This document shows positions 1 through 6,126 of a DNA stretch of 6,188 nucleotides, piece after piece. The position numbers and the translations under genes were made by a program. A model generated the notes under the pieces. It was not told the DNA's origin. It worked only from the letters and a program-made list of their open reading frames with translations, and did not search any database. Position 1 is the first letter of the stretch. The number at the start of each line of letters is the position of its first letter. Source of the DNA: Synergistota bacterium (GTDB taxonomy: Bacteria; Synergistota; JAGHAJ01); the NCBI GenBank assembly GCA_021161545.1, contig JAGHAJ010000219.1, positions 1-6,188 of the forward strand. Direction: 5' to 3'.

Positions 1-1028
1 AGAGTCAGGCTGTTATACTTGAGAGGTTTGATGATTATTGGCGTGGTCCTGCAAAGATAAAGCGGGTAGTCATCAAGTATGTAGATGAGTGGACAACAAG
101 AAAGCTTATGCTTCAAAAGGGTGATGCCGATATAGTCTATGTTCCACCAGCGAACTTGAAAGAGGTGGAGCGTATGAAAGGAGTCAGAGTTATAAAAGGA
201 CTACCCGGGCTTATGAATGTTGTTAGTATGTGGCCATGGACAATCAATGCAAAAGGTAACCCTTACATAGGTAGTGGTAAGCTTGACGGTAATGGTATTC
301 CTCCAAACTTCTTTTCTGATGTACATGTTAGGAGAGCATTTTCCCATCTCTTCCCCTATGAACTTTTTATAAAGAAAGCTCTAAATGGACTTGCAATAAG
401 AAACCCAGGTCCTCTTGTTAAGGGTTTGCTTGGATACTCTGATGATCCATCCCTCTTTTATCATTTCAGCCTTAAAAAGGCAAAAGAGGAGTTCAAAAAG
501 GCTTGGGGAGGTAAAGTGTGGGAAAAAGGATTTAAATTTAAGATATTCTACAACTCTGGTAACGACACCCGTAAGATGGCCTGTGATATGATAGCAACGT
601 ATGCAAAGATGATAAATCCCAAGTTTAAGATTGAACCGGTAGGTGTCCAGTGGTCTGCCTATCTTGAACTCTACAGAACGGAAAAGATGCCGATATTTAC
701 TATAGGTTGGCTTGCAGATTATCCTGATCCTCATAACTTTATACCTACCTACATGGGTAGTACAGGTGCATATAGTGCAAGCTTTGGTAAGGCGTATACG
801 GAGTTTGCAAAGAAAAATGTTGATCCTCTCATAAAACAGGCTATAAAAGAAACGGATCCTAAGAAGAGAGCTGCACTATACAAGAAACTCGTTAAGATAG
901 CCCATGACTATGCGATATCACTTTATCTCTATCAGAATATAGTCTTCCATGTTGAGAGGACATGGATAAAGGGTTGGTACTACAATGCTATAAGGCCTGG
1001 ACAAGACTTCTACGCGTTGAGTAAATAG
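1..1028 (+). CDS. Peptide ABC transporter, extracytoplasmic substrate-binding protein (SBP_bac_5), 5'-truncated
   Basis: This is the C-terminal 341 residues of a family 5 solute-binding protein, the ligand receptor of Dpp/Opp/Nik-type importers. The frame is open from base 3 to a TAG stop at 1026-1028 with no start of its own. The first in-frame ATG (108) is internal, because the preceding 35 codons already read as family sequence (ERFDDYWRGPAKIKRVVIKY). Other hallmarks are SDVHVRRAFSH (visible residues 105-115, the 'VRxA' helix), GWLADYPDPHNF (235-246) and a C-terminal lobe with DPKKRAALYKKL and the closing WIKGWYYN segment. Full-length members have about 500-560 residues, so roughly 170-200 residues, including the signal peptide, lie off the left edge. 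It heads the permease and ATPase genes and is separated from them by a hairpin, as is usual for a receptor made in excess. Ligand specificity (di- or oligopeptide, nickel, sugar) cannot be read from this part; peptides are the default inference. Confidence 0.95.
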   Translation, partial: SQAVILERFDDYWRGPAKIKRVVIKYVDEWTTRKLMLQKGDADIVYVPPANLKEVERMKGVRVIKGLPGLMNVVSMWPWTINAKGNPYIGSGKLDGNGIPPNFFSDVHVRRAFSHLFPYELFIKKALNGLAIRNPGPLVKGLLGYSDDPSLFYHFSLKKAKEEFKKAWGGKVWEKGFKFKIFYNSGNDTRKMACDMIATYAKMINPKFKIEPVGVQWSAYLELYRTEKMPIFTIGWLADYPDPHNFIPTYMGSTGAYSASFGKAYTEFAKKNVDPLIKQAIKETDPKKRAALYKKLVKIAHDYAISLYLYQNIVFHVERTWIKGWYYNAIRPGQDFYALSK

Positions 1029-1040
1029 TGAAACCAATTT

Positions 1041-1070
1041 GGGGAGACATCTGTCTGTCTCCCCCTTTTT
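1041..1070 (+). terminator. Intrinsic-terminator-like hairpin between binding-protein gene and dppB
   Basis: A perfect 9-bp stem is formed by GGGGAGACA (1041-1049) and TGTCTCCCC (1056-1064) with a 6-nt loop, followed by C and then TTTTT (1066-1070). It lies 12 nt after the binding-protein stop and 16 nt before the dppB start. The T tract is short and is followed by G, and the downstream genes show no promoter of their own. I infer partial termination or 3'-end stabilisation of the binding-protein mRNA, with read-through into dppBCDF, rather than a full operon end. Confidence 0.8.
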
Positions 1071-1073
1071 GAT

Positions 1074-1083
1074 AGGGAGGTGA
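1074..1083 (+). promoter_or_regulatory. Strong ribosome binding site of dppB
   Basis: AGGGAGGTGA is close to the full anti-Shine-Dalgarno complement and ends 3 nt before the ATG at 1087 (6 nt from the GGAGG core). It starts only 3 nt after the T tract of the upstream hairpin. Transcripts that read through can therefore be translated efficiently. It fixes the dppB start. Confidence 0.85.
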
Positions 1084-1086
1084 ATC

Positions 1087-2124
1087 ATGCTATCGTATAT
1101 TCTACGGAGGCTTTTGCTTTTGCCACTTATACTCTTTGGTGTGACATTTCTTATCTTCTCTGTTTATTCTCTCTTGACCCCTCTTGAAAGGCTTGCCACT
1201 TATGTAAACAATCCAAATGCACTGAAAAGTGCTGCTGCCTCGGAAAGGCTTATAAAGAAATACCACTTGGATGATCCTTATCCTATAGGTTACTTCAGGT
1301 GGGTTGGTAAGCTACTGAAGTTTAATCTTGGATGGTCTAAGGTTGCAAATGAACCAGTGGCAGCTGCAATAGCAGAGAAGTTCCCAGCAACATTGGAGTT
1401 AGTAATATATTCTGTTATTCCGGTTGTTTTTGTTGGTATATGGTTAGGGGTGATATCGGCCGTTCATCACAATGACCCAATAGACCAGAGCTTGAGGATT
1501 ATTGCAGTTATAGGTTGGTCTTTGCCGACTTTTATATTTGGTTTACTTGTTCTATTCTTTTTTTATGGTGTCTTGGGCTGGCTACCTCCGGGAAGACTTA
1601 GTGTATGGGCACAAAATATAGTTTACACAAATCCTTCTTTTCACCACTATACAGGGCTTGTGACAATAGATGCTCTGTTAAATGGTTATGGATATGTGTT
1701 TTTGGATGCTTTGCGGCATTTGATAGCTCCGATAATAACGCTTTCTTATGTTTCATGGGCGTATTTGCTAAGAATTGCACGTTCCAGCATGCTTGAAACC
1801 TTGAGAAAGGATTATATAAGGACAGCAAGGGCAAAAGGCGTAGATGAGAGGACTGTAATATGTAAGCATGCAGAGAGAAACGCTTTAATACCTGTTGTTA
1901 CTGTGGCTGGTATGATGGTGGTTCAGATGCTTGGCGGAGTGGTAATTACAGAAACAATTTTCAACTTTCCTGGTCTTGGACAATGGGCAGCGATGGCAGC
2001 TCAGCAGTTGGATTATGCTTCTATTTTGGGTTTTTCCCTTTTATTTGCATTTATAATGGTAGTGGGAAATCTCGTAGTGGATGTTTCTTATGCCCTTATA
2101 GACCCGCGAGTGAGATTGGAGTGA
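1087..2124 (+). CDS. dppB: Peptide ABC transporter permease, DppB/OppB type
   Basis: One of the two inner-membrane subunits that form the peptide translocation pathway (BPD_transp_1 family). The 345-residue length is at or slightly above the usual 306-340. The N terminus (MLSYILRRLLLLPLILFGVTFLIF) is the standard first membrane segment of this subfamily. About six hydrophobic segments are seen near residues 9-30, 103-126, 135-162, 206-230, 268-290 and 312-335. The cytoplasmic coupling (EAA) loop follows RKDYIRTARAKG and runs at about 246-269 (TARAKG, then NALIP). It docks on an ATPase subunit. The segment TETIFNFPGLGQW and the C-terminal VDVSYALIDPRVR are further subfamily signatures. The start is fixed by the ribosome binding site ending at 1083. 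dppC follows 7 nt after the stop, so the pair is co-transcribed and should form a heterodimer. The dpp name rests on family and gene order; opp or app would fit equally well. Confidence 0.96.
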   Translation: MLSYILRRLLLLPLILFGVTFLIFSVYSLLTPLERLATYVNNPNALKSAAASERLIKKYHLDDPYPIGYFRWVGKLLKFNLGWSKVANEPVAAAIAEKFPATLELVIYSVIPVVFVGIWLGVISAVHHNDPIDQSLRIIAVIGWSLPTFIFGLLVLFFFYGVLGWLPPGRLSVWAQNIVYTNPSFHHYTGLVTIDALLNGYGYVFLDALRHLIAPIITLSYVSWAYLLRIARSSMLETLRKDYIRTARAKGVDERTVICKHAERNALIPVVTVAGMMVVQMLGGVVITETIFNFPGLGQWAAMAAQQLDYASILGFSLLFAFIMVVGNLVVDVSYALIDPRVRLE

Positions 2125-2131
2125 ATATGCC

Positions 2132-3067
2132 ATGCGAAGGGTTATAAGAAAGCTGTTAGGCAATACAGCTTCTTTAGTGGGAATAGTTCTGCTTATTTTT
2201 TTTATCGTTATAGCTATACTTGCTCCTGTTATTGCTCCTCCACTTTCTGATGATCCATATCAGGTTCCAAGGATGTCATGGAACGTTAATCCTCAACCAC
2301 CCGGTACGCCAATGTCAGATAATATGAGAGAGATATATAAGCAGATGGGTAAAGAGGTGAAATTGACTAAGGCGTTGCTTGGGACAGAGCAGGGTGGCTA
2401 CGATATATTTTATGGGCTTGTGTGGGGTACAAGGACGGCCTTTAAAGTAGGTATAATAACAGTTGGAAGTGCTATGATAATAGGATTATTTGTAGGCTCT
2501 ATTGCTGCTTACTTTGGTGGATGGCTTGATGAGGTGTTAATGAGAATTACTGATATATTTTTGTCTTTTCCCTTTCTTGTTGCTGCGATGGTGCTTACTA
2601 CCATCCTGGGAAAAGGGTTAGATAAGGTCATAATAGCGCTTATTGTTTTTGGATGGATGGGATATGCGAGGGTTATAAGGGGTAGCATCCTTGCAGTTAA
2701 GGAGGATGTCTATGTTATGGCTGCAAAAGCACTTGGTGTAAAGGATGGTAGAATAATACTGAGGCATTTGCTACCTAACACTATATTTCCTGTGCTGGTT
2801 CAAGCTTCTATGGATACAGGTTCTATGGTAGTTACTGCCTCTGCTTTGAGCTTCCTTGGTGTGGGAGCGCCTGAAGGGTATGCGGATTGGGGGCAGATGG
2901 CAAGCTTTGCGAGAAATTGGATTGTTGGCTCTCCAGGACATGCCTTTCAATACTGGTATACTGTCTTTTTCCCAGCGTTGTTTATAGCGCTTTTTGTCCT
3001 TGCATGGAACTTGATAGGCGATACGCTGAGAGATGTTCTTGATCCCAGGTTAAGGGGAGAGTTATGA
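2132..3067 (+). CDS. dppC: Peptide ABC transporter permease, DppC/OppC type
   Basis: Second membrane subunit of the importer, partner of DppB; 311 residues, normal for the family. Hydrophobic segments lie near residues 12-34, 105-130, 140-160, 163-180, 218-243 and 276-297. An OppC_N-like first helix is followed by an extracytoplasmic loop (about 36-82) and then LLGTEQGGYDIFYGLVWGTR, the counterpart of the usual GTDxxGRDxxSRLxxGxR. The EAA coupling loop is AAKALG (197-202) through LPNTIFP (to 220), and the chain ends in DTLRDVLDPRLR. GGAGTGA (2118-2124), overlapping the dppB stop, serves as ribosome binding site. An earlier ATG at 2127 hits a stop after six codons, so 2132 is the start. The stop overlaps the dppD ATG, implying translational coupling. 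The Arg of GRD is Tyr here and the first loop looks somewhat long, but nothing suggests loss of function. Confidence 0.96.
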   Translation: MRRVIRKLLGNTASLVGIVLLIFFIVIAILAPVIAPPLSDDPYQVPRMSWNVNPQPPGTPMSDNMREIYKQMGKEVKLTKALLGTEQGGYDIFYGLVWGTRTAFKVGIITVGSAMIIGLFVGSIAAYFGGWLDEVLMRITDIFLSFPFLVAAMVLTTILGKGLDKVIIALIVFGWMGYARVIRGSILAVKEDVYVMAAKALGVKDGRIILRHLLPNTIFPVLVQASMDTGSMVVTASALSFLGVGAPEGYADWGQMASFARNWIVGSPGHAFQYWYTVFFPALFIALFVLAWNLIGDTLRDVLDPRLRGEL

Positions 3068-4074
3068 TGAGAGAACCTTTGTTGAAGGTCAGGGGATTAC
3101 AGACGCATTTTTTTACAGAAGATGGTGTGGTAAAAGCGGTTAGGGGCGTTGATTTTGAGGTGTATGAGGGGGAAACCTTAGGGATAGTTGGGGAATCTGG
3201 TTGTGGTAAGAGTGTAACAGCGCTCTCTATAATGGGTCTTGTGGATTATCCTGGGAAGATTGTTGAGGGTGAGATCATTTTCAAGGGAGAGGACCTTACC
3301 AAGAAGAGTTATGAAGAAATGAGGCATATCCGTGGAAAAGAAATTGCAATGATCTTTCAGGAGCCTATGACTGCTTTAAATCCTGTTTTTACGATAGGTT
3401 ATCAAATATCAGAAGCGCTTATGATACAGTTGAAGATGAGTGAGAAAGAGGCAATGAAACAGTCTGTTGAGCTCCTTAGAAAGGTTGGAATACCTATTCC
3501 TGAACAGAGGGTATACGAATATCCACACCAGTTAAGTGGCGGTATGAGACAGAGAGCTATGATAGCTATGGCTCTTTCATGTAATCCCTCCCTGATTATA
3601 GCGGATGAACCTACTACTGCACTTGATGTTACAATTCAGGCTCAGATACTGGATTTGATGAAATCTTTACAGCAAGAGTATGGTGCTTCTCTGATAATGA
3701 TAACTCATGACCTTGGAGTAATAGCTGAAATTGCGGATAGAGTGGTTGTGATGTATGCAGGCAAGGTGGTGGAATATGCGGACGTTAAGACGATATTTCA
3801 TAGGCCGCTACATCCATACACATTTGGACTCTTGACTTCTATACCAAGATTGGATGTCGAGATGGAAAGGTTAAATGCCATACCAGGGGTTGTTCCTGAC
3901 CCATTGCGCTTTCCTCCTGGTTGTGGCTTTAATACAAGATGCTCGTATGTACTGGATAGATGTAGAGAGGAGGATCCACCCCTTGTTGAGGTAGAGGAGG
4001 GACATTGGGTAAGATGCTGGAATATGGATGCTGTAAGAGGAGAAGTTCAAAAAGGGCTATTGGTAGAGGTGTAG
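3064..4074 (+). CDS. dppD: Peptide ABC transporter ATP-binding protein, DppD/OppD type
   Basis: Cytoplasmic ATPase that powers the importer; 336 residues, typical for the family. All nucleotide-binding elements are present: Walker A GESGCGKS (43-50), Q-loop Gln99 in IFQEPM, signature LSGGMRQR (157-164), Walker B LIIADE (177-182) with catalytic Glu182, D-loop ALD (186-188) and switch His215 in ITHD. The C-terminal oligopeptide-transporter extension (from about 247, HRPLHPYT) carries four cysteines, 287, 293, 300 and 318 (CX5CX6CX17C). This is the pattern linked to a [4Fe-4S] cluster in dipeptide transporters. The ATG overlaps the dppC stop as ATGA. A second in-frame ATG follows directly at 3067. 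The AAGGGGAG stretch (3052-3059) could serve either, so the true start may be one codon later. LSGGMRQRAMIAMAL and DEPTTALD mark the D subunit rather than the F subunit. Confidence 0.97.
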   Translation: MMREPLLKVRGLQTHFFTEDGVVKAVRGVDFEVYEGETLGIVGESGCGKSVTALSIMGLVDYPGKIVEGEIIFKGEDLTKKSYEEMRHIRGKEIAMIFQEPMTALNPVFTIGYQISEALMIQLKMSEKEAMKQSVELLRKVGIPIPEQRVYEYPHQLSGGMRQRAMIAMALSCNPSLIIADEPTTALDVTIQAQILDLMKSLQQEYGASLIMITHDLGVIAEIADRVVVMYAGKVVEYADVKTIFHRPLHPYTFGLLTSIPRLDVEMERLNAIPGVVPDPLRFPPGCGFNTRCSYVLDRCREEDPPLVEVEEGHWVRCWNMDAVRGEVQKGLLVEV

Positions 4075-4077
4075 AAA

Positions 4078-5049
4078 ATGGAAAGGCCGCTATTGGAGGT
4101 TAGGCACCTTGTAAAGTATTTCCCTATAAGGAGAGGTGTGTTTAGGAGAACTGTAGGATGGATAAAGGCAGTGGATGATATTTCCTTTGATGTGTATGAG
4201 GGGGAAACTCTTGGATTGGTTGGAGAATCTGGGTGTGGGAAGACTACTACAGGGCTTACTATTCTCAGGTTAGAGGAACCAACCTCTGGGAAAGTGGTGT
4301 TTCAAGGTAAGAATCTTGCTGAGCTTCCTCCAGAGGAGATGCGAAAAGAACGCAGGAATTTACAGATTATATTTCAGGACCCATACAGCTCACTTGATCC
4401 AAGGATGAGAATTAAGGATATAGTATCTGAGGGATTGCTGAGTCACAACCTTTATGATAGGAAACGAAGGGTAAAGGTAGTTGGAGACCTACTTCAGAAG
4501 GTTGGATTATCCCCAGAATACATGAATAGATTTCCACACGAGTTTAGTGGTGGTCAAAGGCAGAGAATAGGTATAGCAAGGGCTCTTGCGCTTAATCCTA
4601 AACTTATTGTCTGTGATGAGGCTGTTTCTGCATTGGATGTTTCTATAAGGTCTCAGGTTATAAACCTTCTTGAAGATTTGCAAAAGGAATTTGGTTTGAC
4701 CTATATATTTATTGCTCATGATTTGAGTGTGATAAAGCACATAAGTGACAGGATAGTGGTTATGTATCTGGGAAAGATAGTAGAAGTAGCTCCCAAGAAG
4801 AATCTATTTGATAAACCATTGCATCCCTATACGAAAGCTCTGATTTCGGCTGTTCCTGTTCCTAACCCGGATTTTAGAAAGCATAGAATTATACTTCAGG
4901 GAGACGTGCCGAGCCCTGCCAATCCCCCTCAAGGATGTAGATTCCATCCAAGGTGCCCGAATGCAATGGATGCATGTAGGACGCAAGAACCCCAAATGGT
5001 AGAGGTTGAAGATGGGCACTTTGTAGCGTGTCATCTCTATAAAGGTTAG
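4078..5049 (+). CDS. dppF: Peptide ABC transporter ATP-binding protein, DppF/OppF type
   Basis: Second cytoplasmic ATPase, expected to pair with DppD under the DppBC pore; 323 residues, full length. Walker A is GESGCGKT (49-56), Q-loop Gln100 in [11 protein letters not shown], signature FSGGQRQR (156-163), Walker B LIVCDE (176-181) with Glu181, then AVSALD, and switch His214 in IAHD. The linker after [21 protein letters not shown] is the usual OppF/DppF N-terminal insert, and [10 protein letters not shown] is also typical of F subunits. The C-terminal extension again has Cys287, 293, 300 and 318. Both NTP sites of the heterodimer therefore look intact, and both subunits have the iron-sulfur-type cysteine set. 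AGAGGTG (4065-4071), inside the end of dppD, is the ribosome binding site, and the intergenic gap is 3 nt. It is the last operon gene and its TAG stop is one base from the stop of the convergent gene. Confidence 0.97.
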   Translation: MERPLLEVRHLVKYFPIRRGVFRRTVGWIKAVDDISFDVYEGETLGLVGESGCGKTTTGLTILRLEEPTSGKVVFQGKNLAELPPEEMRKERRNLQIIFQDPYSSLDPRMRIKDIVSEGLLSHNLYDRKRRVKVVGDLLQKVGLSPEYMNRFPHEFSGGQRQRIGIARALALNPKLIVCDEAVSALDVSIRSQVINLLEDLQKEFGLTYIFIAHDLSVIKHISDRIVVMYLGKIVEVAPKKNLFDKPLHPYTKALISAVPVPNPDFRKHRIILQGDVPSPANPPQGCRFHPRCPNAMDACRTQEPQMVEVEDGHFVACHLYKG

Positions 5050-5050
5050 G

Positions 5051-6001
5051 TTATTGCATGCTACTTAACCTCATTGCAATTGCGGCAAATACGGGTAGGG
5101 TAATGAGGCTTAAAAGGTATATGGTTAGTGTGGATTGACTTGTGATATTGTAATTTCCTCCAAACAATCGTGTAAGTAGCGTTATGTTTAAAGCAGAGGG
5201 TTGTGCAGATTCCAGTATTAGGAGAAATTTCATATATCTTGGCATAGGTAAGAAATAAGCCACTACTACGAATACCAAGGGCACAAGTATTAGCTTTATT
5301 ATCCCAGCAGGTAGGGCGTATCGAAACTGAAAAGATCTTTCTTTCCTTAGAGAGAAATACAGTATTCCCCCAAGGGTAAACAGTATGAGCTGTATTGTCA
5401 TGTTGCCTACTTTTTCAAAAGCGTGTAGCAGGATGGTTGGTACGCAGGTATCTATATGCAATATTACCATTGACATAGATATTATCAATGCTATGAGTGG
5501 AGAACTTATTAGGTGTTTTAGCTTGAACTCAGTTTCGCCGGAGAATAAGTATTTTGATATGCTTATCATGGATGGTCCATAGAGCATAGTAAACAGAAAT
5601 ATGTAAACAAAGTATTCAGATGCAGTTTCCTCAGGGAAAAGTGTGGCAACTAAAACTAACGGGAGGTATGCACCATTGTGAAAGCCGGCAAGCATTGTGA
5701 ATTCCTTCTTATATGTAGTTCTTTTGTTTATGTGTAAGTATATCATGGCCATTATGCTTCCAGCACCTAATACTGCGAAGTTTATGATGGGTAGCACCCA
5801 CCAGTAGGGTGTGTGCATTACTGCAGGAAACTTCTTTATAACGCTACTGAATATGAGAAGAGGATATATAACATTTATGGTTAACTTACTTAGATACATG
5901 GTGCTCTCCTCTGGCAATATCTTGAGATGGAAAGCGACTATACCTATAAATGAGATGGTTATTACTTCTGCCAATGCCTTCAGAATTATTATTATGGTCA
6001 T
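5051..6001 (-). CDS. AEC-family (auxin efflux carrier, PF03547) membrane transporter
   Basis: A 316-residue, highly hydrophobic protein with about ten membrane segments, near residues 4-26, 35-53, 67-89, 102-122, 130-150, 165-183, 201-217, 227-250, 255-275 and 290-312. Length and layout fit bacterial AEC permeases (about 300-320 residues, a 5+5 inverted repeat). Family-like stretches are the N-terminal GIVAFHLKILPEESTMYLSKLTINVIYPLLIFSS, the half-site AGFHNGAYLPLVL (105-117) and the C-terminal ESAQPSALNITLLTRLFGGN (264-283). The last matches the usual 'P..N...LA..YGGD' region of the crossover. Characterised bacterial members move carboxylates such as malate or malonate, or amino-acid-like anions; the substrate here is unknown. 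The start is fixed by an excellent ribosome binding site at 6014-6007. It runs convergently into dppF with a 1-nt gap, so it is not part of the importer operon. The last codons encode RLSSMQ before TAA. Confidence 0.9.
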   Translation of the reverse strand: MTIIIILKALAEVITISFIGIVAFHLKILPEESTMYLSKLTINVIYPLLIFSSVIKKFPAVMHTPYWWVLPIINFAVLGAGSIMAMIYLHINKRTTYKKEFTMLAGFHNGAYLPLVLVATLFPEETASEYFVYIFLFTMLYGPSMISISKYLFSGETEFKLKHLISSPLIALIISMSMVILHIDTCVPTILLHAFEKVGNMTIQLILFTLGGILYFSLRKERSFQFRYALPAGIIKLILVPLVFVVVAYFLPMPRYMKFLLILESAQPSALNITLLTRLFGGNYNITSQSTLTIYLLSLITLPVFAAIAMRLSSMQ

Positions 6002-6006
6002 TTTTT

Positions 6007-6014
6007 ACCTCCTT
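6007..6014 (-). promoter_or_regulatory. Ribosome binding site of the AEC transporter gene
   Basis: Read on the minus strand this is AAGGAGGT, a perfect Shine-Dalgarno core, separated by five A residues from the ATG at 6001-5999. It selects this start. The A-rich spacer should keep the initiation region unstructured. I could not identify a convincing -35/-10 pair upstream. TAAAAT (6030-6025) and TATTAT (6054-6049) resemble -10 boxes but lack a -35 partner at normal spacing. Confidence 0.85.
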
Positions 6015-6055
6015 CACAGGAAGTATTTTAACATATTGTGTAAGTTCCATAATAC

Positions 6056-6126
6056 TTGATATCCTGTTGTTTAATTACTCGTTGCTCCGTGCCATCCTCG
6101 CTTCTGCTTCGCTTCTTTTGATATCC
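6056..6126. repeat. Pair of 9-bp direct repeats flanking a GC-rich islet
   Basis: TTGATATCC occurs at 6056-6064 and again at 6118-6126, in the same orientation, 62 bp apart. The 53 bp between them contain a stretch (6079-6115) with 22 of 37 bases G or C (59%). By hand count the flanks are about 21-26% GC. The islet includes three copies of GCTTC (6100-6104, 6106-6110, 6111-6115). On the minus strand this reads as GCGAAGC-type purine-rich sequence. No terminal inverted repeats and no reading frame are evident. It may be a small inserted or dispersed element with a target duplication, a pair of regulator sites (each contains palindromic GATATC), or chance. Confidence 0.5.

Noticed and set aside
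108-110. ATG at 108 as the true start of the binding protein
   Set aside because: The codons upstream to the window edge translate into typical SBP_bac_5 sequence (DDYWRGPAKI and onward). The gene therefore continues off the left edge and this Met is internal.
381-734. 117-codon open frame on the minus strand inside the binding-protein gene
   Set aside because: It lies wholly antisense to clear family sequence, has no ribosome binding site that I can see, and its translation shows no recognisable domain. It is a by-product of codon use in the real gene.
1598-1834. Overlapping short open frames on both strands within dppB
   Set aside because: The dppB frame is continuous with conserved membrane segments and the coupling loop through this stretch. 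The other frames have no supporting signals.
2127-2146. ATG at 2127 as an alternative dppC start
   Set aside because: It is in another frame and meets TAA after six codons. The ATG at 2132 opens the conserved permease frame.
3160-4208. Identical 17-nt stretch in dppD (3160-3176) and dppF (4192-4208)
   Set aside because: It encodes the same conserved VYEGET just before Walker A in two paralogous ATPases. Shared ancestry and codon bias explain it without recent gene conversion.
4507-5034. Two minus-strand open frames inside dppF
   Set aside because: Both are antisense to the Walker B, switch and cysteine-motif regions of dppF and lack ribosome binding sites or domain-like sequence.
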